The translations under genes and the position numbers were made by a program. Below, piece after piece: positions 1 to 6,547 of a DNA stretch of 23,486 nucleotides. Location: assembly GCA_002372175.1 (NCBI GenBank), contig DFIS01000049.1, positions 142,675 to 166,160 on the forward strand, in the 5' to 3' direction. Source of the stretch: Solobacterium sp. UBA3691 (lineage in GTDB: Bacteria > Bacillota_I > Bacilli_A > Erysipelotrichales > Erysipelotrichaceae). Within the stretch, counting starts at the first letter, position 1; each line of letters begins with the position of its first letter. The notes beneath the pieces were generated by a model, which worked only from the letters and a program-made list of their open reading frames with translations, was not told where the DNA came from and did no database searches.

Positions 1-2
1 TT

Positions 3-542
3 TACTCCAACACAGGCGGTCAGTCTTCCAAGTCCTCGCAGGCTGCTTCCATCGCGAAGTTTGCTGCCGGCGGTAAGGCTCTGGCTAAGAAAGACCTCGG
101 CCAGATCGTTATGGAATACGGTACAGCATATGTTGCTTCCGTCTCCATGGGTGCTAACCCGACACAGACACTGAAGGCTCTGAGAGAAGCTGAGAGCTAC
201 AATGGTCCTTCCATTATCATCGCTTACAGCCCTTGCCAGGAGCATGGTATCAGAGGCGGTCTGATCAACTCTCAGCAGAGAGAGAAGGATGCAGTTGCCT
301 GCGGTTATGTACCTCTGTACAGATTCGATCCTCGTAACGAAAAGCCGTTAACGATCGACTCCAAGGAACCCGACTGGTCCAAGTTCAATGATTACCTGAT
401 GGCAGAAGCTCGTTACTTCAACCTGCCTGCTCTGAAGGGTAAGGAAGCTGCAGCGGAACTGTTCGCAAAGACATTAAGCGATGCGCAGATCCGTTACAAC
501 AAGCTCATCGCGAAGAAAAAACTTCAGGATGAACAGGCTTAA
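3..542 (+). CDS. nifJ: Pyruvate:ferredoxin (flavodoxin) oxidoreductase, C-terminal fragment
   Basis: This is the last 179 residues of a homodimeric-type PFOR, which converts pyruvate and CoA to acetyl-CoA and CO2 and passes electrons to ferredoxin or flavodoxin in the cytoplasm. The open frame runs off the left edge. It begins with YSNTGGQSSKSS, the thiamine-diphosphate-domain signature, followed by a KFAAGGKALAKKDLG stretch and then IAYSPCQEHGI. In this family the cysteine of the YSPC motif is known as a ligand of the proximal 4Fe-4S cluster. The full enzyme is about 1170-1200 residues, so roughly 85 percent lies outside the window. The internal ATG at 111 is not a real start, because homology continues upstream of it. 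The codons look highly biased (ggt, aag, ctg, gct), as expected for an abundant enzyme. A strong hairpin terminator follows, so it is the last gene of its transcript. Identification is firm. Confidence 0.95.
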   Translation, partial: YSNTGGQSSKSSQAASIAKFAAGGKALAKKDLGQIVMEYGTAYVASVSMGANPTQTLKALREAESYNGPSIIIAYSPCQEHGIRGGLINSQQREKDAVACGYVPLYRFDPRNEKPLTIDSKEPDWSKFNDYLMAEARYFNLPALKGKEAAAELFAKTLSDAQIRYNKLIAKKKLQDEQA

Positions 543-570
543 GTTTTAAAGCCAAATCAACTTACTGAGA

Positions 571-597
571 GAGGGAGCTCATCTGCTCCCTCTTTTA
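571..597 (+). terminator. Intrinsic terminator of the PFOR gene
   Basis: A perfect 8-bp stem (gagggagc, 571-578, with gctccctc, 585-592) encloses a 6-base loop and is followed directly by a short T-run (593-596). It sits 29 bases after the PFOR stop codon. Confidence 0.9.
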
Positions 598-624
598 TAT
601 GTGTGTGATATACTTGTATATATT
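594..624 (+). promoter_or_regulatory. Weak candidate promoter for the glycosyltransferase-RecX operon
   Basis: The operon follows a strong terminator, so it needs its own promoter in the 43 bases before its ATG. The best -10 match is tatatt at 619-624. There is no convincing -35: ttatat or tatatg at 595-601 would be at the right distance. It therefore partly overlaps the terminator T-run. This is a plausible but unproven assignment. Confidence 0.3.
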
Positions 625-639
625 AGTAAAGGAACTGCC

Positions 640-2631
640 ATGAAGATCGGATTATTTACAGATACATTTATGCCGGATATCAACGGTGTTGCCAACAGTA
701 CATATATTCTGTTTACTCAGCTGAAGAAGATGGGACATGAGGTCTATGTCGTCGCGCCGCATAAAGGTGCAGGGTTCGCCGAGTGGGATGAGAACCACGA
801 AGTACTGCGTCTTTCCGGTATTCAGCTGAAGCAGTTATACGGATATGTTCTGACAACACCATTTCATCTGAATGCATTGAATGAGATCCGCGGTCTGCAT
901 CTTGATATTATTCACTGTCAGACCGAGTTCGGGGTGGGAATGTTTGCGCATATCTGTGCCAGACAGCTGAATATCCCGCTGGTATGTACATATCACACGA
1001 CATACGAAGACTACACACATTACGTGAATTTCATGAATTCCGAGACGGTGGATAACTATGCCAAGAAACTGGTGGCGAAGTTCTCCAAGCTTTACGGAGA
1101 TTCATCGATGGCTGTTTTCTCACCGAGTGAGAAGACAAAGGAACTGCTGCAGAAGTACGGTGTCAGAACACCGATCCATATCGTACCTACGGGGCTGGAT
1201 CTTGCCAAATTTGATCCTTCGGGATTTACGGAAACAGACAGAAAGCGGATCCGTGATGAATTCGGTATCGGGATGGATGAGAAGGTGATCATCTATGTCG
1301 GCAGGATCGCTGAAGAGAAAGCACTGGATCTTGTGATCAGGGGCTTTGCGGAGGCGAAAAAGCATGGTCTGCAGGTCAGATTCCTGGTTGTCGGCGGCGG
1401 TCCCGACCTTGACGGTCTGCGGGAGATGGCATCTTCTCTAGGCCTGGGAGACATGGTCATCTTTGCCGGTCCGCGCAAGCCTGATACCATACAGGATTAC
1501 TACCGCTGTGCCGATGCCTTTGTCTCAGCCAGTCTCTCGGAAACACAGGGAATGACATTTATTGAGGCAATGGCTTCCGGACTGCCGTTATTTGCGCGCA
1601 GAGATGAGGTTCTGGAGGATCTTCTGATCGAACCGAAGACCGGCTGGTACTTTACCGATGAAAATGATTTTGTGCAGAAACTGGCACTGTTTCTGAATCT
1701 GGATGAACAGGCAAGAGAGACGATCAGAGCCAATGCGATCGCCCAGGTGCATCCGTATAACAGTGAAGTATTTGCGGAGACTGCCCTGAAGATCTACAGT
1801 GATGTGATCAGATCCTATGCCGAAAGATATACCGTTGAGGAGATCAGGGCTGAGGATGATCAGATGCGTGTGATCCTGCATTCAGCTGACGGTAAGGAAG
1901 AAACCGTGCTGATGTCCTATGATGATTACTATGAGGCGGATATCCGTGTCGGGCATACACTGTCATCGGAACAGGTAAAGAAGATCAAGGATGCTGAGAC
2001 AGCGCTGAAGGCATACCGGAGCTGTGTGCGCAGGATATCCCTGAAGGACAGAACGGTAAAGGAAGTCAGAGACTGGCTGGAAGAAAATACCGAGTGTACG
2101 GAAGAGATGATCCGTTCGGTGATCGCCAGACTGGAGAAGAATCATCTGCTGGATGATGAGCGCTACTGCCGGGAGAAGGTAGCTCAGTTCAAGCATGCCC
2201 TGTACGGGGAAGACAGGATCCGCAAGGAGCTGCTGGACCGTGGTATCTCGTTTATGACCGTGGAGGAAGAGCTGCTCAAGTACGCAGATGAAGAGGACAA
2301 TGCGGTAACATACGCAGAGAAGATCAGCAATTCGATCACCAATGAATCGCTGAGAATGAAGAAGGATAAACTGCAGACACGGCTGATCCGCAGAGGCTTC
2401 CACAGCAATATTGCCAGAGCTGCTGTAGAAAAACTGAACTTTGCGGACGATGAACTGCGGGAACTGGACAGCCTGCATAAATGTGTATATAAAGCCCTGA
2501 AACGCTACGGAAGTAAGTATACGGGAAGAGAACTGCGTTCACGGATATACCGCTACTGCATGGCGCAGGGATACAGCAGTGAGGATATACAGGCTGTACT
2601 GGATGAAACGGAGTGGAATGAGGATGATTAA
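640..2631 (+). CDS. GT4 glycosyltransferase fused to a RecX domain
   Basis: This 663-residue protein joins two families in one frame. Residues 1 to about 390 are a GT-B fold, family 4 glycosyltransferase. They open with MKIGLFTDTFMPDINGVANS, contain VGGGPDLDGL, and have the EX7E motif at E301/E309 within SETQGMTFIEAMASG. The closest relatives I recognise are diacylglycerol glucosyltransferases that make membrane glycolipids. Residues about 393-663 resemble a complete RecX: a beta-rich N-terminal part, then three-helix repeats including DRTVKEVRDWLEE, HLLDDERYCREKV and YGEDRIRKELLDRGI. RecX modulates RecA filaments. The start is ATG 640, which has aaagga at 628-633 six bases upstream; the longer reading from GTG 601 lacks a ribosome site. 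The stop overlaps yhaM by 8 bases. The lipid acceptor and any link between the two activities are unknown. Confidence 0.9.
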   Translation: MKIGLFTDTFMPDINGVANSTYILFTQLKKMGHEVYVVAPHKGAGFAEWDENHEVLRLSGIQLKQLYGYVLTTPFHLNALNEIRGLHLDIIHCQTEFGVGMFAHICARQLNIPLVCTYHTTYEDYTHYVNFMNSETVDNYAKKLVAKFSKLYGDSSMAVFSPSEKTKELLQKYGVRTPIHIVPTGLDLAKFDPSGFTETDRKRIRDEFGIGMDEKVIIYVGRIAEEKALDLVIRGFAEAKKHGLQVRFLVVGGGPDLDGLREMASSLGLGDMVIFAGPRKPDTIQDYYRCADAFVSASLSETQGMTFIEAMASGLPLFARRDEVLEDLLIEPKTGWYFTDENDFVQKLALFLNLDEQARETIRANAIAQVHPYNSEVFAETALKIYSDVIRSYAERYTVEEIRAEDDQMRVILHSADGKEETVLMSYDDYYEADIRVGHTLSSEQVKKIKDAETALKAYRSCVRRISLKDRTVKEVRDWLEENTECTEEMIRSVIARLEKNHLLDDERYCREKVAQFKHALYGEDRIRKELLDRGISFMTVEEELLKYADEEDNAVTYAEKISNSITNESLRMKKDKLQTRLIRRGFHSNIARAAVEKLNFADDELRELDSLHKCVYKALKRYGSKYTGRELRSRIYRYCMAQGYSSEDIQAVLDETEWNEDD

Positions 2632-3559
2632 GATCAAAAACTTTGCGGCCAAGGACCGCTGGAATATACCGCTGCTGGTAAAGAATGTGACCAAGGGTGT
2701 AACGAATAAAGGTGCACCGTATTTAAGTATTACCTTCCAGGATAACTCGGGAACGATGGAAGGAAAGTTCTGGGACGTGAAGCCGGAGGCGGAAGAACAG
2801 GTCATCGTCGGTCATGTGGAACAGGTGGAATTTGAGGTTCTTGAGTATAACCGCAGTCTGCAGATGCGTGTATTCCGGGTCACGGATATCGATCAGTCGG
2901 AGATCAGTATGCGGGATTATCTGCTCAGCAGTGCGATGAAGGAACAGGAACTGCGGGACAGGGTCGATGATCTGAAGGAATCCATCAATAATCCGAATAT
3001 GAAGAAGATCGTCAAGGCGATGTTCGAGAAGGTCGATGAGAAGTTCTTTACCTATCCGGCAGCTTCACGCATACACCATGGCTATCTCGGCGGTCTTGCG
3101 GAACATACCCTGGGCATGGCTGATCTTGCGGAAGAAGTCGTAAAGCTCTATCCGACGCTGAACCGTGATCTGCTGATCGCAGGAGTGCTTCTGCACGATG
3201 TAGGCAAGACGGCGGAGCTTGGCGGAATCATCTCTTCGGAATATACGGAAGAGGGAAAACTGCTCGGTCATATCAGTATCGGTGCAGGCTGGCTGACAGA
3301 AGTCTGTGATGAAGTGGGTCTCGGAGAGAGTGAAGAAGCCATACTGCTGAAGCATATGGTCCTGTCTCACCATGGCAAACAGGAATTCGGTTCTCCCGTC
3401 TTACCGGCATTGAAGGAAGCGGAAGTGCTGAGTCTGATCGATAATCTGGATGCCCGCATGAATACGCTGGATCAGGCCCTGGAAGGAGTCAAGCCCGGAC
3501 AGTGGACACAGAAGATATTTGCGCTCGAGAACAGAGCGTTCTATAAACCGAAGATCTGA
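2624..3559 (+). CDS. yhaM: 3'-5' exoribonuclease YhaM family (OB fold + HD domain)
   Basis: This 311-residue protein is almost exactly the length of Bacillus YhaM. Family members degrade RNA, and in some cases single-stranded DNA, from the 3' end in the cytoplasm. The N-terminal 90 residues form a nucleic-acid-binding OB fold (ITFQDNSGTMEGKFWD). An HD metal-hydrolase domain follows, with HH in RIHHGYLGGLAEHTLG, the catalytic pair H191-D192 in LLHDVGKTAELGG, the histidines of KHMVLSHHGKQEFGSP, and a final aspartate in SLIDNLDARM. I chose ATG 2624 because GGAG at 2610-2613 is well spaced from it. ATG 2618 would add two residues. It overlaps the end of the glycosyltransferase-RecX gene by 8 bases, and murT starts 1 base after its stop, so the three are almost certainly co-transcribed and translationally coupled. 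Confidence 0.93.
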   Translation: MIKIKNFAAKDRWNIPLLVKNVTKGVTNKGAPYLSITFQDNSGTMEGKFWDVKPEAEEQVIVGHVEQVEFEVLEYNRSLQMRVFRVTDIDQSEISMRDYLLSSAMKEQELRDRVDDLKESINNPNMKKIVKAMFEKVDEKFFTYPAASRIHHGYLGGLAEHTLGMADLAEEVVKLYPTLNRDLLIAGVLLHDVGKTAELGGIISSEYTEEGKLLGHISIGAGWLTEVCDEVGLGESEEAILLKHMVLSHHGKQEFGSPVLPALKEAEVLSLIDNLDARMNTLDQALEGVKPGQWTQKIFALENRAFYKPKI

Positions 3560-3560
3560 T

Positions 3561-4871
3561 ATGCGGACACCTTTGATCGTAGTAAAACTGACGCGTAAAC
3601 TGCTGTCCATGGCAGGCAGGGGAGGCTCGCTTCCCGGACAGCTGGGACTGATGATGGACAAGGATTTCATCAGGCGTTTTCATATGCCCAGGCAGGTCAT
3701 ACTCGTTACCGGCACCAACGGTAAGACGACCACCAGCAACCTGATTGCAGAATCACTGCGCCGCTGCGGCCTGACTGTCCTGAATAACCACCGCGGAGAT
3801 AATCTGAATGTCGGTATTGCCTCGCTGCTGGCTTCCGGCAGTGATCTCTCATACAACATCAAGGCAGATGCGGCTGTCATCGAAGTCGATGAACTGACAC
3901 TCTACAGGCAGTTTGAGGCTCTTCATCCGACAGGTCTTGTTGTCAATAACTTCTTCCGTGATCAGCTTGACAGAGCCGGCGAGATGGAGACGATCATCCG
4001 CAAGATCATTGAAGTGACCGAGAACTTTGAAGGTGATCTCTACCTGAACGGAGATGATCCCAACGTGCTGAGGATCGCCGACCATGCAAAGAAAGCCAGA
4101 ATACATCTGTTCTCGGTTGCCCGTATGGATGAAAGTACGGTAACGACAAACGAAGCCAGTGAAGGGAAGTTCTGTCCGCGCTGCGGCAGGGAACTGAAAT
4201 ACAGTTATTATCAGTATTCACATATCGGCAGATTCAGCTGTCCGCATGATCATTTCGGGGAGATCGAACCGGATATTCTGGTTGAGGATATCGATTACCA
4301 GAGACGTACATTCAAGGCTGACGGGAAGGTCTACCATTCCTATATCAATGCGATATATGCTGTGTATAACTGTGCAGCAGTGCTGTGCGTGATGAAGAAT
4401 CTCGGACTGGATACAGCTGGGGCGGATGATGTATTTGCGCATTACAGGCTGAAGGAAGGCCGTAATGAAGTCTTTGAGCTGAAACAGCCGTGTGTGATCG
4501 ATCTGATCAAGAATCCGACCGGAGCCAATGAGGTGATGAAGGAGATCCTCGCCCGTGAAGGACAGAAGAATATCTGTATCTTCCTGAATGATAATGACCA
4601 GGACGGTCATGATATCTCCTGGATCTGGGATGCGCATTTTGAGCGTCTGGATGATCCTCAGGTCGAACGTATCATCTGTTCCGGGACCAGGGCATACGAC
4701 ATGGCTCTGCGTCTGAAGTATGAGGGCCTGGAAGACCGTGTGATGGTCATAGAGGACAGTACACAGGCTATCCATGCGCTGAATGAGATGAACATGCAGA
4801 GCTTTGTCATGTGCACATATACGGCTCTGCACGCAACGAGAGCGATACTGAAAAAAGAGGCACAGCAATGA
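3561..4871 (+). CDS. murT: Lipid II isoglutaminyl synthase, Mur-ligase subunit MurT
   Basis: MurT pairs with GatD to amidate the D-glutamate of lipid II to D-isoglutamine at the inner face of the membrane, using ATP and glutamine-derived ammonia. The 436 residues match the family length. A Mur-ligase P-loop VTGTNGKTTTSN lies at residues about 49-60 (K55), followed by NNHRGDNLNVG, a zinc-ribbon insert at 205-231, and the MurT C-terminal domain with NDNDQDGHDISWIWDAHFE, which carries the aspartate thought to activate the substrate carboxylate. The ribbon reads CPRC then CPHD: the first three ligands are C205, C208 and C227, but the fourth position is D230, with H231 next to it. The start at 3561 is 1 base after the yhaM stop and has only a poor ribosome site, suggesting coupling. 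The end overlaps gatD as ATGA. Confidence 0.96.
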   Translation: MRTPLIVVKLTRKLLSMAGRGGSLPGQLGLMMDKDFIRRFHMPRQVILVTGTNGKTTTSNLIAESLRRCGLTVLNNHRGDNLNVGIASLLASGSDLSYNIKADAAVIEVDELTLYRQFEALHPTGLVVNNFFRDQLDRAGEMETIIRKIIEVTENFEGDLYLNGDDPNVLRIADHAKKARIHLFSVARMDESTVTTNEASEGKFCPRCGRELKYSYYQYSHIGRFSCPHDHFGEIEPDILVEDIDYQRRTFKADGKVYHSYINAIYAVYNCAAVLCVMKNLGLDTAGADDVFAHYRLKEGRNEVFELKQPCVIDLIKNPTGANEVMKEILAREGQKNICIFLNDNDQDGHDISWIWDAHFERLDDPQVERIICSGTRAYDMALRLKYEGLEDRVMVIEDSTQAIHALNEMNMQSFVMCTYTALHATRAILKKEAQQ

Positions 4872-5599
4872 AGATAAGAATACTGTGGATGTACCATGAT
4901 CTGATGGATCTGTACGGTGATAAAGGGAATATACAGGTACTGAAGACACGCTGTGAGAAACGGGGAATCGAGTGTGAGATAAAAACAGTCTCCCTCGGAG
5001 AGCGTGCAGACTGTCAGGAGTATGATCTCTTTTTCCTCGGCGGCGGTGCTGATCTTGAACAGACGATCATCTATGAAGATCTGCTGAAGAGAAAAGACAG
5101 TATCCTTGAGGCAAAGGCATCGGGGACAGCCTTCCTGCTGATCTGCGGCGGCTATCAGCTCTTCGGACAGTACTACCTTGACCAGGACGGAAAGAAGATT
5201 GACGGTCTCGGCATCTATGATTACTTTACGGAAAGCACCGACAGAGATCACCGCTGCATAGGCAATATCGCTGTTGAGGCAGAACTGGACGGCAGAAGAT
5301 TCAAGGCAGTAGGATTTGAAAATCACGGCGGGCAGACAAAGAATGTCGGTTCACCGTTTGCCAAGGTACTGAAAGGTCACGGCAATACCTACAAAGGCAT
5401 GTATGAGGGCTATGCGGATGCACAGGTGATCGGTACGTATATGCATGGTCCGCTGCTGCCGAAGAACCCGATGATCGCCGATATCGTGATCACAAGAGCT
5501 CTGAAGCGTCATTACGGAGAAGTAACACTGGAAGCGCTGGATGATACTCTGGAGAACAGAGCCAGGGAAGTCATGTTAAAGAGGCTTGGTGTACAATAA
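4868..5599 (+). CDS. gatD: Lipid II isoglutaminyl synthase, glutaminase subunit GatD
   Basis: This class I glutamine amidotransferase subunit supplies ammonia to MurT for amidating peptidoglycan stem peptides. It is 243 residues, the same as the Staphylococcus protein. Seen features: WMYHDLMDLYGDKGNI at the N-terminus, FFLGGGADLEQ, the nucleophile C93 in LLICGGYQLFG, GFENHGGQT, and the active-site histidine H193 in GTYMHGPLLPKNP. It lacks the third Glu of classical triads in an obvious position, as is typical of GatD/CobQ-type enzymes. The start ATG overlaps the murT stop by four bases, with agagg at 4856-4860 seven bases upstream. The pair is thus made in equal amounts, as expected for a 1:1 complex. 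A bidirectional hairpin terminator follows. It is the last gene of the operon. Confidence 0.97.
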   Translation: MKIRILWMYHDLMDLYGDKGNIQVLKTRCEKRGIECEIKTVSLGERADCQEYDLFFLGGGADLEQTIIYEDLLKRKDSILEAKASGTAFLLICGGYQLFGQYYLDQDGKKIDGLGIYDYFTESTDRDHRCIGNIAVEAELDGRRFKAVGFENHGGQTKNVGSPFAKVLKGHGNTYKGMYEGYADAQVIGTYMHGPLLPKNPMIADIVITRALKRHYGEVTLEALDDTLENRAREVMLKRLGVQ

Positions 5600-5622
5600 A
5601 AGATCCCTGAGGGATCTTTTTT
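5598..5622. terminator. Bidirectional terminator between gatD and the HIT gene
   Basis: The stem agatccc/gggatct (5601-5607 and 5611-5617) has a 3-base loop, extended by flanking aaa and ttt. A run of T follows on the plus strand, and a run of A precedes it for minus-strand transcripts. The convergent stop codons of gatD and the HIT gene lie immediately on either side, so one hairpin serves both. Confidence 0.88.
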
Positions 5623-6015
5623 CTATGCAGTGATTTTGGCGAAGACGTCATCCAGGTCGACAGGTGTCTCTGCTTCGTGGAAGGAGAGAGCTGCATCATT
5701 GCCGTAACGGGGAATGATATGGAAGTGCAGATGACTGACAGACTGTCCGGCAGCTTCACCGACGTTGGTGACGATGTTTACACCCTGTGCGCCGAGAGCT
5801 TTGACGATGCGCTCAGCCAGCGTATGCGTGACATCGATGACCTGATGTACGGTTTCTGTATCCGCCGTGATAAAGTCTTCGGTATGTTTCTTCGGCATGA
5901 CCAGTGTATGTCCGGCAGAGAGGGGATTGATATCCATGATCGCCAGAACATGTTCGTCTTCATAAACTTTGCGGCTGGGAATATTCCCGGCTATGATCTC
6001 ACAAAATACACACAT
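5623..6015 (-). CDS. hit: HIT family nucleotide-binding hydrolase
   Basis: This 130-residue histidine-triad protein has the HLHFHIIPR motif at residues 95-103 (H95, H97, H99) and the N-terminal CVFCEIIAGNIPS with its CxxC, often zinc binding together with downstream histidines. The family hydrolyses nucleoside phosphoramidates, AMP-lysine or dinucleoside polyphosphates. The exact substrate cannot be read from sequence. It is cytoplasmic with no signal peptide. A strong ribosome site (GGAGGT, plus-strand 6023-6028) lies 7 bases before the ATG at 6013-6015. It is transcribed away from the fur-like gene by its own promoter, as a single-gene unit ending in the hairpin shared with gatD. It is one of the most conserved small genes of Bacillota. 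Confidence 0.95.
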   Translation of the reverse strand: MCVFCEIIAGNIPSRKVYEDEHVLAIMDINPLSAGHTLVMPKKHTEDFITADTETVHQVIDVTHTLAERIVKALGAQGVNIVTNVGEAAGQSVSHLHFHIIPRYGNDAALSFHEAETPVDLDDVFAKITA

Positions 6016-6035
6016 GATATGTACCTCCGATATTC

Positions 6036-6065
6036 ATTATACTGTCTGTACCGGTGTTATGAAAA
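6036..6065 (-). promoter_or_regulatory. hit: Candidate promoter of the HIT gene
   Basis: Read on the minus strand: a perfect TATAAT -10 (plus-strand 6036-6041) and a 4/6 TTTTCA -35 (6060-6065), spaced 18 bases. It places the transcript start about 15 bases from the ribosome-binding site. Confidence 0.6.
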
Positions 6066-6071
6066 AATAAG

Positions 6072-6100
6072 TTGACAAAACATTTGTGATAAACGAAAAT
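6072..6100 (+). promoter_or_regulatory. Candidate promoter of the Fur-family/metal-binding operon
   Basis: A perfect -35, ttgaca (6072-6077), is followed after 17 bases by a 4/6 -10, gaaaat (6095-6100). Its -35 lies only 6 bases from the -35 of the divergent HIT promoter. The predicted transcript starts near 6107, leaving a leader of only about a dozen bases before ATG 6119. Confidence 0.5.
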
Positions 6101-6114
6101 GAAAACGGATTTCA
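6100..6114. promoter_or_regulatory. Possible operator, 15-bp inverted repeat upstream of the Fur-like gene
   Basis: Fifteen bases, tgaaaacggatttca, form an imperfect 7-1-7 inverted repeat: the outer tgaaa/tttca arms match, the inner two pairs do not. The size and layout fit a Fur-family operator, and it overlaps the expected transcription start. The sequence is not the classical Fur, PerR or Zur box, so this is a suggestion only. Confidence 0.25.
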
Positions 6115-6118
6115 AATT

Positions 6119-6547
6119 ATGGCAAAGAATGTATACAGAACAAATCAGAAGGAACAGATCAGGCAGTGCCTGAAGGAACATGCCGGTTCGCATATGACCG
6201 CGATGGAGATCTATGCGGAACTGAAGGCAAAGGGCATCAAGGTCGGTCTTACCACCGTATACAGACATCTTGAGAAGCTGACAGGGGAGGGCCTGGCAGT
6301 CAAGTCTGTTGTTGATGAGAATACACCTGCCTGTTTTGAGTATACCGGTCATGACGGTGCAGAGACACATGTGTGCTATCACTGCAAGTGTCTGCGCTGC
6401 GGAACCCTGATCCACCTGCATTGCGATGAGGTAAAGAGACTGGAGGATCATATCTACAGTGATCATGGTTTTCTGGTGGATCCGCTGCGTACGGTATTCT
6501 TTGGCATATGTTCGGACTGTCAGAAACAGACAGGGGGGTCGTTATGA
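6119..6547 (+). CDS. Fur-family metal-responsive transcriptional regulator (Zur-like?)
   Basis: This 142-residue Fur-family protein has an N-terminal winged helix (MTAMEIYAELKAKGIKVG, then LTTVYRHLEKLTGEGLAVK) and a C-terminal dimerisation and metal domain. C91/C94 (CLRCG) and C131/C134 (CSDCQ) form the expected structural zinc site. The hinge segment is unusually cysteine-rich: H84, C86, H88, C89. Immediately downstream, overlapping by four bases, is a zinc/manganese-type substrate-binding lipoprotein, so a Zur or Mn/Zn-sensing role is the likeliest inference; Fur or PerR cannot be excluded. I chose ATG 6119. It has only a weak acgga ribosome site; the in-frame GTG 6086 lies inside the promoter. 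It is probably autoregulated. Confidence 0.9.
   Translation: MAKNVYRTNQKEQIRQCLKEHAGSHMTAMEIYAELKAKGIKVGLTTVYRHLEKLTGEGLAVKSVVDENTPACFEYTGHDGAETHVCYHCKCLRCGTLIHLHCDEVKRLEDHIYSDHGFLVDPLRTVFFGICSDCQKQTGGSL

Noticed and set aside
3..542. Left-edge gene as a complete small protein starting at 111
   Set aside because: The PFOR signature NTGGQSSK is encoded before 111 in the same frame, so the gene is truncated by the window.
601..639. GTG 601 as the start of the glycosyltransferase-RecX protein
   Set aside because: It lies within the putative promoter and has no ribosome site, while ATG 640 has aaagga at good spacing and matches the family N-terminus.
5677..6075. Plus-strand open frame of 132 codons opposite the HIT gene
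   Set aside because: The HIT protein on the other strand has its full signature, promoter and ribosome site; this frame has none.
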